Shown piece by piece: positions 44,951-56,881 of a DNA stretch of 64,000 nt. The stretch is from assembly GCA_963556695.1 (NCBI GenBank), contig CAUWAG010000020.1, positions 5,580,001-5,644,000 on the forward strand. The letters run 5' to 3'. This stretch comes from Anthostomella pinea. Its lineage: Eukaryota; Ascomycota; Sordariomycetes; Xylariales; Xylariaceae. Position 1 is the first letter of the stretch, and the number at the start of each line of letters is the position of its first letter. The translations under genes were made by a program, and so were the position numbers. The notes under the pieces were generated by a model. The model made no database searches and was not told the origin of the DNA. It saw only the letters and a list, made by a program, of their open reading frames with translations.

Positions 44951-45934
44951 TCATCTCGAAGCCTGGTCCTGGGCGTCGACAAATGGCGTAAAGGGTTTCC
45001 GTTCGCTGAAGCGGTCCGCATCCGAAGCGGCGTTCATTCCTCCCATCTCAGAGTCGTCCTCTTCAACCGTCTCTTCAAAGCCTCGCTTTGAAGATGTCGG
45101 AGCAGATACTGACTTGCTAAGAATCTGATACTGATGGACGGTACGTTTTGCAACAAGGATGTCCTCGTAGCTCCGGAGTAGCTGCTTCATACTCTCGTCC
45201 AAGCTTGCGCAGAAACGCTTAAAGTGGATAAACTGACAGGCTTCGACTAGGCTCAAGCCGAAGACAGACATCAAGTACGCGGCAACAAGGCCGGCCGAAC
45301 GTTCATTTCCTGTTTCGCAGAATATCAAAACCTTTCCCCGGCGAAAGTTGGCCTTGTTGATGACCATCTGCCCGTCTTGCACGTCCACATTGGCGGCACT
45401 CGTGGCTTGGTCGCGGTATATACGAAGCATGTGGTCGTTGATCTTCTGAACAGCAGTGGGAAAGGCGCGAATAAGATCAGGGTGTCCCGAGACATCGACG
45501 TATTCAGCCTGGATTCCCAGTTCTTCCGCGACCTTGTCCACAACCATTAAGCGCAGACCGGCCATCTGTGCATCTCGTGCTGCGACCAGCAAGGTGATGC
45601 CGTTGTCGCGTAACCAATCCCGGTCGCGCACGACAGTGGATGGTCCAAGGTAGAGGAAGTCGAGGATAGGTTGAGCGGTGCGGCGGCTTGCGTAGGTCCA
45701 ATTAGCGGCCGAGTCGTGGGCTATCTGGACCTGGCCATTCTGGGTGATTATGGCAAGGTCATCAGGACTGAGAGCTAGAGGGTCGGTGTTGGTAAAATTA
45801 GGCACGACCTTGATGGGCTCGTTCGCGTTCAGCAAGGCCGGAGTCGGAATCAAGATCGACGGCGGACTAGGCGGCCGCGCACTATAGGGAGCCGTTGGCA
45901 TTGGCCGACGATAAGGATCGGCGAAGGCGTCCAT
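44951..45934 (-). CDS. Dual-specificity-phosphatase-like protein
   Basis: The minus-strand frame is open from 46210, but the most likely start is the ATG at 45934 (MDAFADPYRRPMPTAPY), giving 327 aa. The residues just before it (AYEEEGYFDPTPN) also look coding, so an upstream exon is possible. The N-terminal part is Pro-rich. The folded part has ILDFLYLGPSTVVRDRDWL, the usual DSP start, and the phosphate loop IFCETGNERSAG. C-x5-R is intact, but the residue before Cys is Phe where active enzymes have His. This places it with STYX-like/DSP proteins that may bind phosphoproteins rather than hydrolyse them, though the catalytic Cys is kept. The C-terminus is acidic and disordered. Confidence 0.82.
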   Translation of the reverse strand: MDAFADPYRRPMPTAPYSARPPSPPSILIPTPALLNANEPIKVVPNFTNTDPLALSPDDLAIITQNGQVQIAHDSAANWTYASRRTAQPILDFLYLGPSTVVRDRDWLRDNGITLLVAARDAQMAGLRLMVVDKVAEELGIQAEYVDVSGHPDLIRAFPTAVQKINDHMLRIYRDQATSAANVDVQDGQMVINKANFRRGKVLIFCETGNERSAGLVAAYLMSVFGLSLVEACQFIHFKRFCASLDESMKQLLRSYEDILVAKRTVHQYQILSKSVSAPTSSKRGFEETVEEDDSEMGGMNAASDADRFSERKPFTPFVDAQDQASR

Positions 45935-47117
45935 GTTCGGCGTCGGGTCGAAATAGCCTTCTTCCTCGTAGGCTTGTTGCAGAATGCGACGGTCAGAGCG
46001 AACAGAGAAGCACAATCGAGTCTCCCCGACTGGAGACTCGGCTATCCCGTGAACCGTGGATTGTATGAATCTGCAATTCTTTGCGACGCTGATGAAGCCA
46101 GCCGTGCCTTCGCAGGTGGGGAGGCGTGTATGCGGGTTGGCGTGGAGAAGGGGACGTGCTATGACGCGGTAGAAGCGGTAGACGCGGTAGCTGCTTGATC
46201 GAGGTCGCAACTGCGTAACGCTGCTAAATACCGAGTCGGATACACAATGTCGAGTTGGCGATGATGTTGGCTTTGCGCGACAGACGTCGTCTGGAAATCT
46301 GCAGCCGGTATGATGTCCAAGACACCGGTGGCTCGCAAGGTGCTTATTTCTGGAAGGGATGACTAGAAATCAAGCCCTGACTGCCTGAGTCGTCAGAATA
46401 CCAATGCCCAAGGTTGGTGTCTCTGGTTGCTTTGCGAACTTCGAGGCACTGGCGGCAGTTCTCCAGCTCTCCAGTTCTCCTCGTGGCGGTTGCCTGCAGG
46501 GCCGACGTAGCGCGACGCGGTGTCAACTTGAACCTCGGAACTTGGTGCAGGTGATTAATCGGAGGACCCGCCACCGGTTCACTGTTCAGGGCCGATGAAC
46601 AGGGTGTCAGAAGAGCACGCGTCTAATTTTACTGGCTGAACTGCTGTGCCATTGACGAAACTCGAATCCAGATGTGTGATGACAGTAGAGATACAGGTGA
46701 TGATGATAATGATTCTGGGGTTTTGGAGGGAATTGGTCCGACGCGAAGCCAGGTACCCGGGGCCGAGGCGTGGAGGCGGGCACGTCCGCTTCGATCGGCA
46801 GTCGCAATAGCCGATAAGACATCCATGGTTGCCTCGGCGGAATTAATGGACGAGGTGGTCTAATCTCCGGCCTGTAGGGTTGAGATACCACTTATATACC
46901 TTGGTGCAACAGCTGGGGACGGCTTCTTATTTCAAATCGAACACTGAGAAGGTTGGATGTGGCAGAGGTCACAGGAGACATAGATCGAAGGTAGACGATG
47001 ATTTATGGTATTATTTTGAATATCTAGATACAACGAACGAAAGCCACCAGCTCTCAATTAAGAGTTCACCTGCAAAGAGCTCCGGTGAGCTTTTCAGAGT
47101 AGAAGGGTCTACTTGTC
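45935..47117. other. Intergenic region, no supported gene
   Basis: Upstream side of the phosphatase-like gene (its 5' leader, and perhaps a first exon, lie in 45935-46210) and 3' flank of the Spo7-like gene. Short frames in both directions show no family resemblance. Confidence 0.4.
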
Positions 47118-48389
47118 TCAGCTTCTACCTCTAGAACCAGATCTTTCGCTGCCTACGCTGCTTTCCCTAGCTAGCGGTGATGGGAACTCGGGGGTCAGTG
47201 ACCGTGAGTCGATCCCAGGCCGCTTGGATCTTGAGCCGGATGAGAGGTGCTTCTTTCGTCCCTTGTTCGACGTATTGGAGGCGGTGCTGCCTCTCCTACT
47301 CATCCCACCTTCCTCTGACTCTACGGCAGGTGTCGGGCTTCGCGATGATCCTGCCGAGGTACTACCTCGTCGAATACTGCCGCTCCTGGTGCGCCTGTTC
47401 TCTTTCACGGCCAGTGAAGGTCGGTGGTGGTGGTGTATGCTCTTCTCCGCGTCGACTTGTGGGCTTGCGTGACGTATCCGGTCATCGAGCCGTTGACGGC
47501 CTGGCAGCCACCAGAACCATCCGCTCTGTTGTTTTCTGACTTCTTTATCGCGAGTCCGAAGCTTTTTCCGAAGCAAGGCTCGTCGCTCGTTTTCTCGTTC
47601 CCAGTATTCACTCCTGAATAGTTCCCAATTCTCACGGAAGCTTGGCGAGAATGGCTTGGCCCATAGCAGCAACATGACATAATCTCCTCCAGGCGCTAGG
47701 TCCTCTTCGTGACCGCCCTTTTCCTCGTCCGTATTGATGAATGGTAGCTGTGGATGTTCCTGATGACTGAGGTTCAACTCCCGGTCGACCTCTCGTAGTA
47801 TCGAAGGTTCGACGAAACGATACTGGCCAGCCTTGCTAGAGCATGCGCCGTACGTGAAAAACCACACTATAGTGGACACCACTTCCACTAACCAGGACCT
47901 CTTGATAACGACCAGCTTGCAGTTGAAGCCGCGCAAGCCTCTGTTGCAGATGCCAAACCATCTTCGCGGCCACCGTATGCCCCGATCCCATATACCCGTC
48001 GCCCAGACTAGCATGCCAGTCACGATACCGCTGATGAAGCACACCTTCTCCGTCATGTCGACAACCCAATACACGGAACCACCGACGCCTCTGCCATCCT
48101 CGCGCGGCGCGAAGAACAGCGCGTACCCGAACCCGACCAGCCAGACGCACAGCAGGCTCAGAAAGAATGTGTGTTTCCGCCGTCGCGCTCGTAGTTCGAG
48201 GTATTGCGCGCGCAACGAGGCCTCGAGGATCAGCATGTTGAGGTAGATCATGGACGGCGAGCTGGGGGTGTGGTTGAGAGGGTCGCCAGGCTTGTCCTCG
48301 CCGATCGGGCTCGTCCCCGTGGGCGGAGACTTCAGCTCTTGGCCGGGCTGCGGCGCGCCCTTGACGATCGAGTCGATTGTGTCCACCAT
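47118..48389 (-). CDS. Spo7-like regulatory subunit of the Nem1-Spo7 phosphatase
   Basis: Single exon, ATG at 48389, 423 aa. A conserved start region (MIYLNMLILEASLRAQYLEL) is followed by two membrane segments (TFFLSLLCVWLVGFGYALFF and VCFISGIVTGMLVWATGIW), the Spo7 layout. A soluble domain follows (FSPSFRENWELFRSEYWERE), then a long Ser/Arg-rich tail. In yeast Spo7 holds the phosphatase Nem1 at the nuclear envelope/ER, where it dephosphorylates the lipin Pah1 and so controls phosphatidate and nuclear shape. The yeast protein is shorter; the disordered tail accounts for the difference. The frame is intact. Confidence 0.85.
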   Translation of the reverse strand: MVDTIDSIVKGAPQPGQELKSPPTGTSPIGEDKPGDPLNHTPSSPSMIYLNMLILEASLRAQYLELRARRRKHTFFLSLLCVWLVGFGYALFFAPREDGRGVGGSVYWVVDMTEKVCFISGIVTGMLVWATGIWDRGIRWPRRWFGICNRGLRGFNCKLVVIKRSWLVEVVSTIVWFFTYGACSSKAGQYRFVEPSILREVDRELNLSHQEHPQLPFINTDEEKGGHEEDLAPGGDYVMLLLWAKPFSPSFRENWELFRSEYWERENERRALLRKKLRTRDKEVRKQQSGWFWWLPGRQRLDDRIRHASPQVDAEKSIHHHHRPSLAVKENRRTRSGSIRRGSTSAGSSRSPTPAVESEEGGMSRRGSTASNTSNKGRKKHLSSGSRSKRPGIDSRSLTPEFPSPLARESSVGSERSGSRGRS

Positions 48390-49206
48390 CTTCGGTAGGT
48401 CAGTCGACAGGGCGGTGCGTTTGGCTTGCGAAGTGGAAGGTGAGGCGGCTTAGGCACGTAGGCCCGCGACAGGGTACGTCACAACTATCAGCGCATTCGC
48501 ATGTATAGAAGTTCTGGCAGGTCGTGTTCGAAGTTGGGGTACTGGAACAGCAGTGAATGTTGCCAGTATGGCTGTATCAGTGGGCAATCTAATGGATGAA
48601 GACCTCGGGATTCGGGAATGATGAAGTCGGGCTGGCTTGCTGCGGCGTTGACGCTCCAAATCGTGGAGAATACAGGGGTCTATTTAGGTGGTCAGAGCTC
48701 GGCGTTTAGCGACAACTCCTTCTCTATGTTTCATGAAGTTAAGGCTCGCTCTTTCTCACTCTATGCATCCCGTCATTTTAGACCGATGGTCAGGATCATA
48801 CTCTTCATGATTGTCGTTCATACCTATCATGCTCAATCCAGCTTACCTCGTAGTACGCATGGCCCCTTCCCTCCGAGCCTCGAGGGTTCAGCGGACCCCA
48901 AGAGGCACCCTTGATCGGATACGGGATCGGACCAGGGTCTCAACACTCCTACCGCCCAGCAACCAGTGAAACCGCCCATCACATCCCCAACTGCATACAT
49001 CACCACATCGTCGTATTGTGCGTTCGCTAGTAAGCAGGATGTTGGTATGCTCCCCATTGACTACAATGTTACGCCCCTCCCGGATCGACATGTCATGCCC
49101 TTCACGGATCAGATTCACCATAGCCACCATACTCCATGCCACTAGTCTTCCAGTACGTGAATCTCGTCTTCCTCGGCCCAGTCGGCCCATCACATGGACC
49201 TGAGCG
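48390..49206. other. Divergent intergenic region
   Basis: Holds the promoters of the Spo7-like gene (minus) and the STAND gene (plus). No supported gene; frames are short and overlapping. Confidence 0.4.
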
Positions 49207-52200
49207 ATGGATCCCCTCTCAGCCATCGGTCTGGCTTCTGGTATCATCACCTTCATCGACTTTTCATGGAGCCTTGTCACTGGCACCTTCGAAGTCTACA
49301 ATTCGCAAGCTGGTACAACCTTCGAGAACGTCCACATTGGCCGGGTAATCGATGACTTGCGCGAGGTATCCGAGGGGCTCGAGGTCAACTTCAGAGGCGA
49401 CACCTCCAGACATGACAAAGCCCCCCAGAAGCTAGCGCAGAATTGCGCCGAGCTCTCCGAGAACCTGCTCGTGCTTCTCAACAACGTAGCCGGGGGCAAG
49501 AAGAAGAAGAAGACGCTATGGCAGAGTGCACAGGTCAAATGGCAGAGCATGAGGAGAGCCGGCGAAGTCCGAGAGATCGAGGAGCGGCTGGCGGAGTATC
49601 GCTCGCAGATTCTTGTCCGGATGAATGCAATGTTCAGGTACACTGTCAAGCGCATAACAGTAGTTTGGCTGACCCTCGTCAAGCGATGATCGATCCGCCA
49701 TCAAGATGGCTCTTGCAGCACTACAAGCCGAAGCCAGTGCGCTCAGGTCCGAGACCATGAAGGAACTACAAGACACGAAAGAGAGTCTTCTGTCCGCCAT
49801 TCGAGAAGCGAGAGATGAAATGGACGTCGATGATTCATCTGACGACTCAGACGACGGAGTTTCCGACAAGGAAGGCACGACTCCATTTGCGTCGCTTCGT
49901 ACCATACATGACCTACTCCGCCATGTCGACAGGCTGACGATGTCGGCCTCTGTTCATCATCGTGTGTTGAGACAGCTGGTTTTCAATACTATGACCTCTC
50001 GGGAGGCAGCAATTCAAGTGGCTGAGAATGGTACTTTCGCATGGATGCTGGAAGATGATGATACTGTGAATGCGGTCAAGTCAGGGACTGATCAAGGGTT
50101 TACTCCTGAGTCCGGCATAAGCGAACTTACACTACGTGAGGGTAGCGTCGATGACGACAACCTACCAGATGAGGTGGGACCCCACACTGCCGACGCTTCC
50201 GATTCTCTCCCTTGGGACCTCGCTACCTATGTCGCTATCGAGTCTGAGTTCTCAGAGAGCAGCAGATATCGTCAGTCTATGTCTGATACGAAATTCGAAC
50301 GGAACCTGTGGGCGTCTCAAGCGGAAAGCAGGAGAAATGCCCAGTCGAGTTTATCTGAATGGCTGTCTGACAAAAACGGCGTCTTGCACATCTCGGGAAA
50401 AGCTGGCAGTGGCAAGTCGACACTCCTGAAGTATGTTTACAACCATTCAAGGACCCAGGAGAGACTCCGACAATGGGCTGGCTCGAGAAAGCTTGTATCA
50501 GCCCATTTCTACTTTTGGATCTCATCAGAAGACGAACTGCAGAAGTCGCTGGATGGCTTGTACCGTTCCATACTGTTTCAGGTGCTCAGCCGGTATCCTG
50601 AACTCATCCCGTCCATCTTCCCCAACCAATGGCAACAATCCAAAGATTATCCAATCGCGAGTCTCGACTTGGAAGTGGTTCAATTCCCGCCCAACGCCTT
50701 CCGCGACGCGTTCCAGTTGTTACTTTCGGGTTCGTAGCAGAATTATGCCATTTGCTTGTTCATAGATGGACTAGATGAATGCGACAACAAGTTGATGAGC
50801 TACTGGAACCTCGCCAGGAGCGTGCTTAACTGGGGCAATGGGCCTCACGTCAAAGTCTGCTCTAGCTCGAGGCCATATCTGGAATTTACGGAAACATTCT
50901 GCAATAAAGCCAAATTCGTTAGTCTCCATGAGATGACAAAGCATGATATCTATTTATTCAGCCTTGCCAGCTTCGGAAGAGATCCCAACGCAGCCTACAT
51001 CCGCAACGTCTATCCCCGTTTTACCCGCTCTATAGTCAGGAGGACTGATGGAGTATTCCTCTACGCCTGGTTCGTTGTCCGCATTTTGGACGACGGTGCT
51101 GGCCAGCGAGACAGCTTGAAAAGTCATATTGAGGAAACTTTACGCTGTCCCGCGATCCCTTGAGCAGCTTTACAGGCATCTTCTTACGGTGACCGTAAAG
51201 CCCGAGGATGTGAAGCGTCTGCACCTGATGCTGAGGCTCATTCTCTTCAATCCTCTCGGTAAAACCTTCGAATCTCTCGGTAGAGCACTTGACCTCGCTT
51301 ACTTTGGCTGGCTCGATGAGTGCGATAAGCCGAACTTTCCGCCCAGGAAGGACGTCATCACTGAATTCGAGAGCGCCGGCCTCGAGGCTCATTGCATGCG
51401 TGCTCGACGCTTGGTTGTTGGCGTCAGCAGTGGCTTATTGCAGGTCACAGAGAAACACCAGAACTCTTACTGTTCGCATATTGGCTGTATCTCGCGCTGG
51501 TGTGTCACTTTTGGGCACCGGACCTTTCGCGACTTTCTCGAAGAGAACCCAGGCGTACTTGACAACCAGGAGTCTCCGGCTCATCTCGACATACCACTGT
51601 GGGAACGTCTTCGGCTGTCCGAGTACGCGTATGTCGTAACAAGAAGACCTCCCACCACCCATAGCGACTGGGCTCCAAGCGAACAGCACAATGGAATCAT
51701 CGCAATATTTTTGTCACCAAAATGGGGTGCACCATCGGATGATCTAGTGGACGGGATTGATTTCCATGACAGATTCATTGTTAGAAGGGCAGCATCGAGC
51801 CTTCCGAAATCCATGTGGCAGGGCTACCCGAAATCCATGGTGCAGGCCTACTGGGAGCCTGCTGTCGCCTACAGGGTTGCTTTGAGTGGATTCCACGGCT
51901 TCTTTGCACGGAAGAAGCATCTTGAACCAGGTTATTTGTCTCGGGAGCACTCTTCTGCAAACCTACTCATTTGCCTGGCGCAAGGATATGAGGCTTGCAC
52001 GAGAAACCAGGCCAAAGAGTGTTTACACGCAGCTGAGTTTCTAGCAGGCGGTGACTCAGCCTTCGAGACCATGACGCTTGCGCATGATTCCTGCGGTAAT
52101 AGAATGAGATCTTCCCGCCTTGGTTGTATGGGCTGCTGCTTACTTACATCACATACTAGACCAACTGCAGGTATGCTCTCGTCAGTATATGTACAATTTC

Positions 52201-52827
52201 GATTGTCGCATATCACTTCGATTCGACCTGATCAGCCCGCAACTTTCTCGAGAGTTGGGAGACTTATACTTCCTCGTACGAGAACTACCAGAACAGCGAT
52301 ATCCTGATCTACCCGGGATTCCTAAGGTCCATTTCATCAGCATGAGTGGCTTGCTTCAGCAGTACGATGCTCTCATAAGTGATATGGATGGGCTCCTGGA
52401 CTTGCGAGACGCAGCGAAGACAACGCATAAATGCGCTGCAAAAATCATGAACCGTCGTGGTTGGGCCAGATACCATCCGGGTGATCGTAAGATACATTTT
52501 GAAGATCGCGGGTCTGCTTTTCACCTCGACGAGTGGTTCGACAATCATAACAAGCCCCCGCCAGGAGCTAAGCCGATTCGCCTGGAAACGCTGCTTTGGG
52601 GACATCACGAAATCTTATGGGTTTTCTGGAAACAGTACTCGTGGAATCTGATCGATGATAGTTTCGCACCGGGCTGGTCTTTGGACCACTTAGCACAAGA
52701 TGGTTGTATCTACGTGTCTTCTTCACTACTACACGAGTACGTTCACATTAGGGACACGGAGGACGAGGACGGGGGAGAGGTGGAAGAGACACGTACGTAT
52801 TGGCCTGCCTATTTTTGCGGAAATTGA
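49207..52827 (+). pseudogene. Helo-like/NACHT STAND (NLR-like) protein gene, broken
   Basis: The ATG at 49207 gives MDPLSAIGLASGIITFIDFS, the fungal N-terminal Helo-like domain found on STAND immune-type receptors. A 46-bp intron (49638-49683; GTACAC, GCTGAC branch, AAG acceptor) joins MNAMFR to SDDRSAIKMALAALQAEA, a coiled coil. An acidic linker follows, then a NACHT domain: P-loop GKAGSGKST (about 50395-50421) and Walker B CLFIDGLDEC (about 50750-50782). TAG at 50735-50737 lies just before Walker B (a Gln fits). The frame then shifts near 51125-51160 (resuming VPRSLEQLYRHLL) and near 52095-52115, and ends at 52825-52827. The C-terminal part shows no ankyrin, WD40 or TPR repeats that I can see. 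Such receptors act in nonself recognition and programmed death. Confidence 0.78.
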
Positions 52828-53845
52828 TTTCCGATCAGGTGCCGTCCGTTTTTCATGGCGTTGCTTAGAGAATTATTAGCTTTGTTAATAACCGCGTTTA
52901 CCTTATATATAACTGCTATTACGATAAGCGATTTATTAACTGCGTTTTATTTAAGCCGTAAAAAATTGCCGTTTTTAAGCGTATAATATACTACTATATC
53001 AAAGCGAAGTGTTTTAACCTTTTTAATATTTATATATTTTTATAATTTAGTAATTTAATAAAATTTCATATTAATATTATTATCTTTATATATATATGTG
53101 TGTGTATGTGTAAAAGGGGCTAGACACTCCGCTTCGAAATGGCAGTACGCTCTTATAAGGATGCGGAGATAAGAGCATCGGATTTAGGTTATATCTAGAT
53201 CTAATAACCCCGGACTCGCCCGAATCGGTTGCCCGGGTTGGTCGCTAGCACCTGCGCATCGAGACAGGGGTATTACACGACTCTCGTCAACAACTGCGAG
53301 ATCATTTAATAATAGCAAAGAGCAGCGCAGATAGCCATGCATGGATGATGATAAGGTACTATCAATTGAAATTGATACGTATTATATAACTTTGTTGCAG
53401 TCTTGCAGCGCAAAGGCCAATCCCATGAGGTTGGATCGGGCCTTGTGCCTCGGGGCGGGGAGATGTAAAGCCCGAAGGCCAGAAACCCAGCGGCTCGGGA
53501 CCATCGCTTCACCGTTCGGGGTTGATGATCTTTTGAACTTGTCGAATGTAGCCAATGCGAACCCAGCATACTTCGTACAATTCGCATCCGCATTGACTGG
53601 AATCTGGTCGCAATCCCCCTGTCAGTGTCTGTACGTGGCTTGTGCTGCCTACCTGGCATCTGCCTGTCCGCGCATCTGCCTGTGTTCCTGCATGCGACGG
53701 AGTTTGGTTTGCGCGGGAATTGTGTCATCATCCCGCCATCATCCAGGTGACGAAGGCCCTTTGTGTGAATGTCTCAGTTGTGCTAGCACCGCCAGCTCCA
53801 GCTATATAGGTGTCAGCCAACTCTCGCCACCCTCCGCGATCCGGT
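52828..53845. other. AT-rich RIP-like patch and promoter of the hydrolase gene
   Basis: 52860-53110 is very AT-rich and frame-poor, with a TA/TG simple repeat at about 53085-53110, like a RIP-mutated repeat remnant. The remaining 700 bp has no supported gene; its end is the promoter and leader of the hydrolase at 53846. Confidence 0.45.
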
Positions 53846-55556
53846 ATGCTCAAGAGACCTCCTTCCACCATACTGCAATCGAGGAAACTCGTCTCTACAG
53901 TCGCGCGAACACACCAGGTGGATACTTCCATCACCCCGTTGTCCGCCACTAACATGTCCACCGACGAAGTCGCACAGCTACCACCTTCACCCCTGGGGAG
54001 AGCGAGGACCTCGCCGCGCACCAAGGCTCGAGCACCCGTCGGCAAACCGCCCCCGAGACAACCCGGGATGGGGTTCTTTCCGTTGGGCTACAAGGACGCC
54101 GTCTACCAATGGGTATGTTTCACACCAAGCGCTGATCTGCTGCGTTCCTGTCGCGTCTAGCCACGTTCGCGCTCTAACCAGATCCCAGTGGACCAGTGTA
54201 TCTCCTACCATCGCCGAACGAAACGTGATATCATGTATACCGCATCTTCGAGAAGCCGTCGCCGCCGATGCCAACCCGCTGGCCAAGATGCCGTCGGCCG
54301 AAGACCCGGGGCAGACCAGGACGTCCAGGACGAACGACCCCTTCGGCCCGCGAGTGTGGAAGTCGACAATGGTAGAACTGTCGGGCAAGAACCGAGGCCT
54401 TAACGAGTTCTCAGTAGAGCGCGTGGGGGAGCCGGTCGATGATACGCTGGTCATGCTTCACGGTTACGGAGCCGGTCTGGGATTCTACTACAAGAACTTC
54501 GAACCCCTGAGTCGGTCAAAAGGCTGGAAGTTATATGCATTGGACTGGCTAGGAATGGGCAACTCGAAGCGACCACCCTTCAAGATCAGCGCGAAAGACC
54601 CGAAAGAGAAGATTACAGAGGCTGAGAACTGGTTCGTCGATGCGCTAGAAGAGTGGCGGAAGATCCGCAACATCGACAGGTTCACTATTATGGGACACTC
54701 TCTGGGCGGATATCTAGCTGTATCCTACGCGCTGAAGTATCCTGGCCATATCAACAAGCTGATACTGGCCTCGCCTGTGGGTGTCCCGGAGGACCCTTAC
54801 GCTGTGAACGCCGAGATGCCCGAGCCACAGGATTCCACCTTCCAGGACGAGTTCACGGTAGACCAGCAAGAGACTACCAAGCCGCATGAGAATGAAAGGC
54901 TTTCCAGCGCAAAGACCAAGCAGGGAGGGCCACCGGAAGCAAACGAACCCAAGAAGCGACCATATCCCAGCTGGCTTGTCTGGCTGTGGGATGCGAATGT
55001 TTCTCCATTTAGCATCGTCCGGCTTACTGGCCCTCTGGGTCCCAGATTCGTGTCTGGCTGGACGTCTCGTCGCTTCAACCACCTTCCCGAGGAGGAAAAG
55101 CAGATCTTACACGACTATGCGTACTCACTCTTCAGACAAAGAGGGAGTGGCGAATATGTATTACCTTACCTGCTAGCACCAGGCGCCCATGCGCGCCGGC
55201 CGATCATCAACCGCATCCACAGCGTGGGCAGGCAAACAATGAAACCCGCGACCGACACCACACCAGCAGTGAAGGAGACCGGGTTCCCCATCATCTTCAT
55301 GTACGGCGAGAACGACTGGATGGACGTCGCCGGTGGTCTCGCGTCCGAAGAGAAGCTGAAAGAGGCCAAGATCAAGGCGCTGCTGCACGGCACGGAAGAG
55401 GAGAAGCGCAAGGAGAACGGGGCTTGCAAGGTCGTCGTCGTCAGCAAGGCCGGCCATCATCTGTACTTGGACAACCCGGACGAGTTCAACAAGTACATTG
55501 AGGAGGAGCTCGCGGACTCGAGGCAGCAGACGCTGCGCGAGAAGCCCCAGATATGA
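53846..55556 (+). CDS. Alpha/beta hydrolase, Cld1/ABHD4-5-like lipid hydrolase
   Basis: Exons are 53846-54112 and 54189-55556 (544 aa). The intron has GTATGT, a CTAACC branch site and CAG, and joins AVYQW to WTSVSPTI. The start MLKRPPSTILQSRKLVSTVA is Arg/Ser-rich and resembles a mitochondrial targeting peptide; an alternative start MSTDEV lies at 53954. The hydrolase core has an oxyanion HGYGAG (about residue 180), the nucleophile GHSLGG (Ser about 260), the ENDWMD segment, and a C-terminal H-x4-D type motif (HHLYLD). This is the pattern of ABHD4/ABHD5 and yeast Cld1/Ict1. Cld1 removes acyl chains from cardiolipin in mitochondria; ABHD5-like members act as acyltransferases or lipase co-factors. 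The mitochondrial role here is inferred from the leader. Confidence 0.88.
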
Positions 55557-56881
55557 GAGCGGTGCGAAGGCTGGGCGGGTTTGTGTTTTTTACGTATATA
55601 CATTGCTTGGCGTTTGGTCAGGGTTCACGAAAAGATGTATTTGGCCTCTGAGACGGCTGAAGGGGACGATAGTGCTGCTTTGGACATACATCGAGGAAGA
55701 GATGGCATACGTCAGGAAGACGGGGTTCGCTAGTCCAGAGGATAATTCCGAAGGGCAGAGCTCGCACCGAGCAGCCATGGATTGTCACGGTGGATATAGC
55801 TTCCAAGAGAGAGGAGGCTTTGGATATACTTAGTTAATACTTATTTGCCAATAGGTACCGTGTATAAATCCGGGAATCAATGTATTTCCATTAGTTTCGG
55901 TCGCTCACTGCTGGCGATAATGTGCAATCTGGACTCGATGAAACGGGATTACCTAGGCGGGTAACACTGACCCGTCCCCCTTTGCGTTCATGGGTCACCG
56001 TGTCCGTGACGTGATTAGACCCAGCTCTTGCCTGTCTTGGTGTAGACCTCCCGACGCCACGAGACAGGCCTGAAAGGTTATTTCTACGGCGTCGGACGAC
56101 GGTTGTTGTTTAGAGCACTGGCTCATCAGCAGAGCCCCATTGCTCCGAAGGGGTTGGGGACGGTCCAGTATCAACATGCCGTGTCAACATGCCGTGTAAG
56201 CGTTCCCAAGTCGCGGCGTGTGGGCTGCGCTTGGTATCCCAGACGGTAAGTTAGATCGGGCCTGGCGCAGAGAGCTTTGAATACTACGTTCTCGCTATAA
56301 TCGCCATCGGTCATTGTGCATTTTGCATTTTGCATTTTGCATGGAGTCTCCCTGGTGCATGATGCAGCGTCAGACATGGTTGAGATTCTTTTTTGTTGCA
56401 GACACTCCTTCAATCCTGCATTCCGTCTCCGGGGATGGACGCCAAGAATATCTCTATAACTTCTTCCCCTGTTCTTAAGACCCGTGCAATCGCCTTTGAG
56501 GGGATTGCAGCCTGACTCATATGCTTCGTGAGGGGAAGGCCACCTCGGATGGCGCCCATTCTACTTGAACAGGGCTATGCAGAGTTACAGTCGCCTATGC
56601 GGCTTCATCTAATGCCCTCCCGAAGGACGGGAACGGTAAATAGCCTATTCAGCTTCCTTGGTATGAGGTCATCGAGAGCTGTTGCATTAGGATGGCCCAT
56701 AGACCGGTTGATACTAGGATGGGTAGACGCAGCAGTCAGGTATAAAGTTACGATGAGGAAGGAAGTAGACGCTGAGATATTCACACCCAGCACATATCAG
56801 TCCAGTACACTTCCCGCTCCGTATACCAGCCACTAGCCTCATCAACTCCCCCAGCATATTCTCGCCCAAATCACCGCCATC
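55557..56881. other. Intergenic region with two tiny tandem repeats
   Basis: No gene is supported. A 13-bp unit CAACATGCCGTGT occurs twice at about 56173-56198. The heptamer TTTTGCA/TGCATTT repeats three to four times at about 56316-56342. A TATAAA at about 56741 lies 140 bp before the CFEM start and could be its promoter element; the leader after it is pyrimidine-rich. Confidence 0.4.

Noticed and set aside
44951..46210. Full 419-codon frame as the phosphatase-like protein
   Set aside because: The first 90 residues look like leader or intron read-through; the ATG at 45934 is more credible, with an upstream exon left open.
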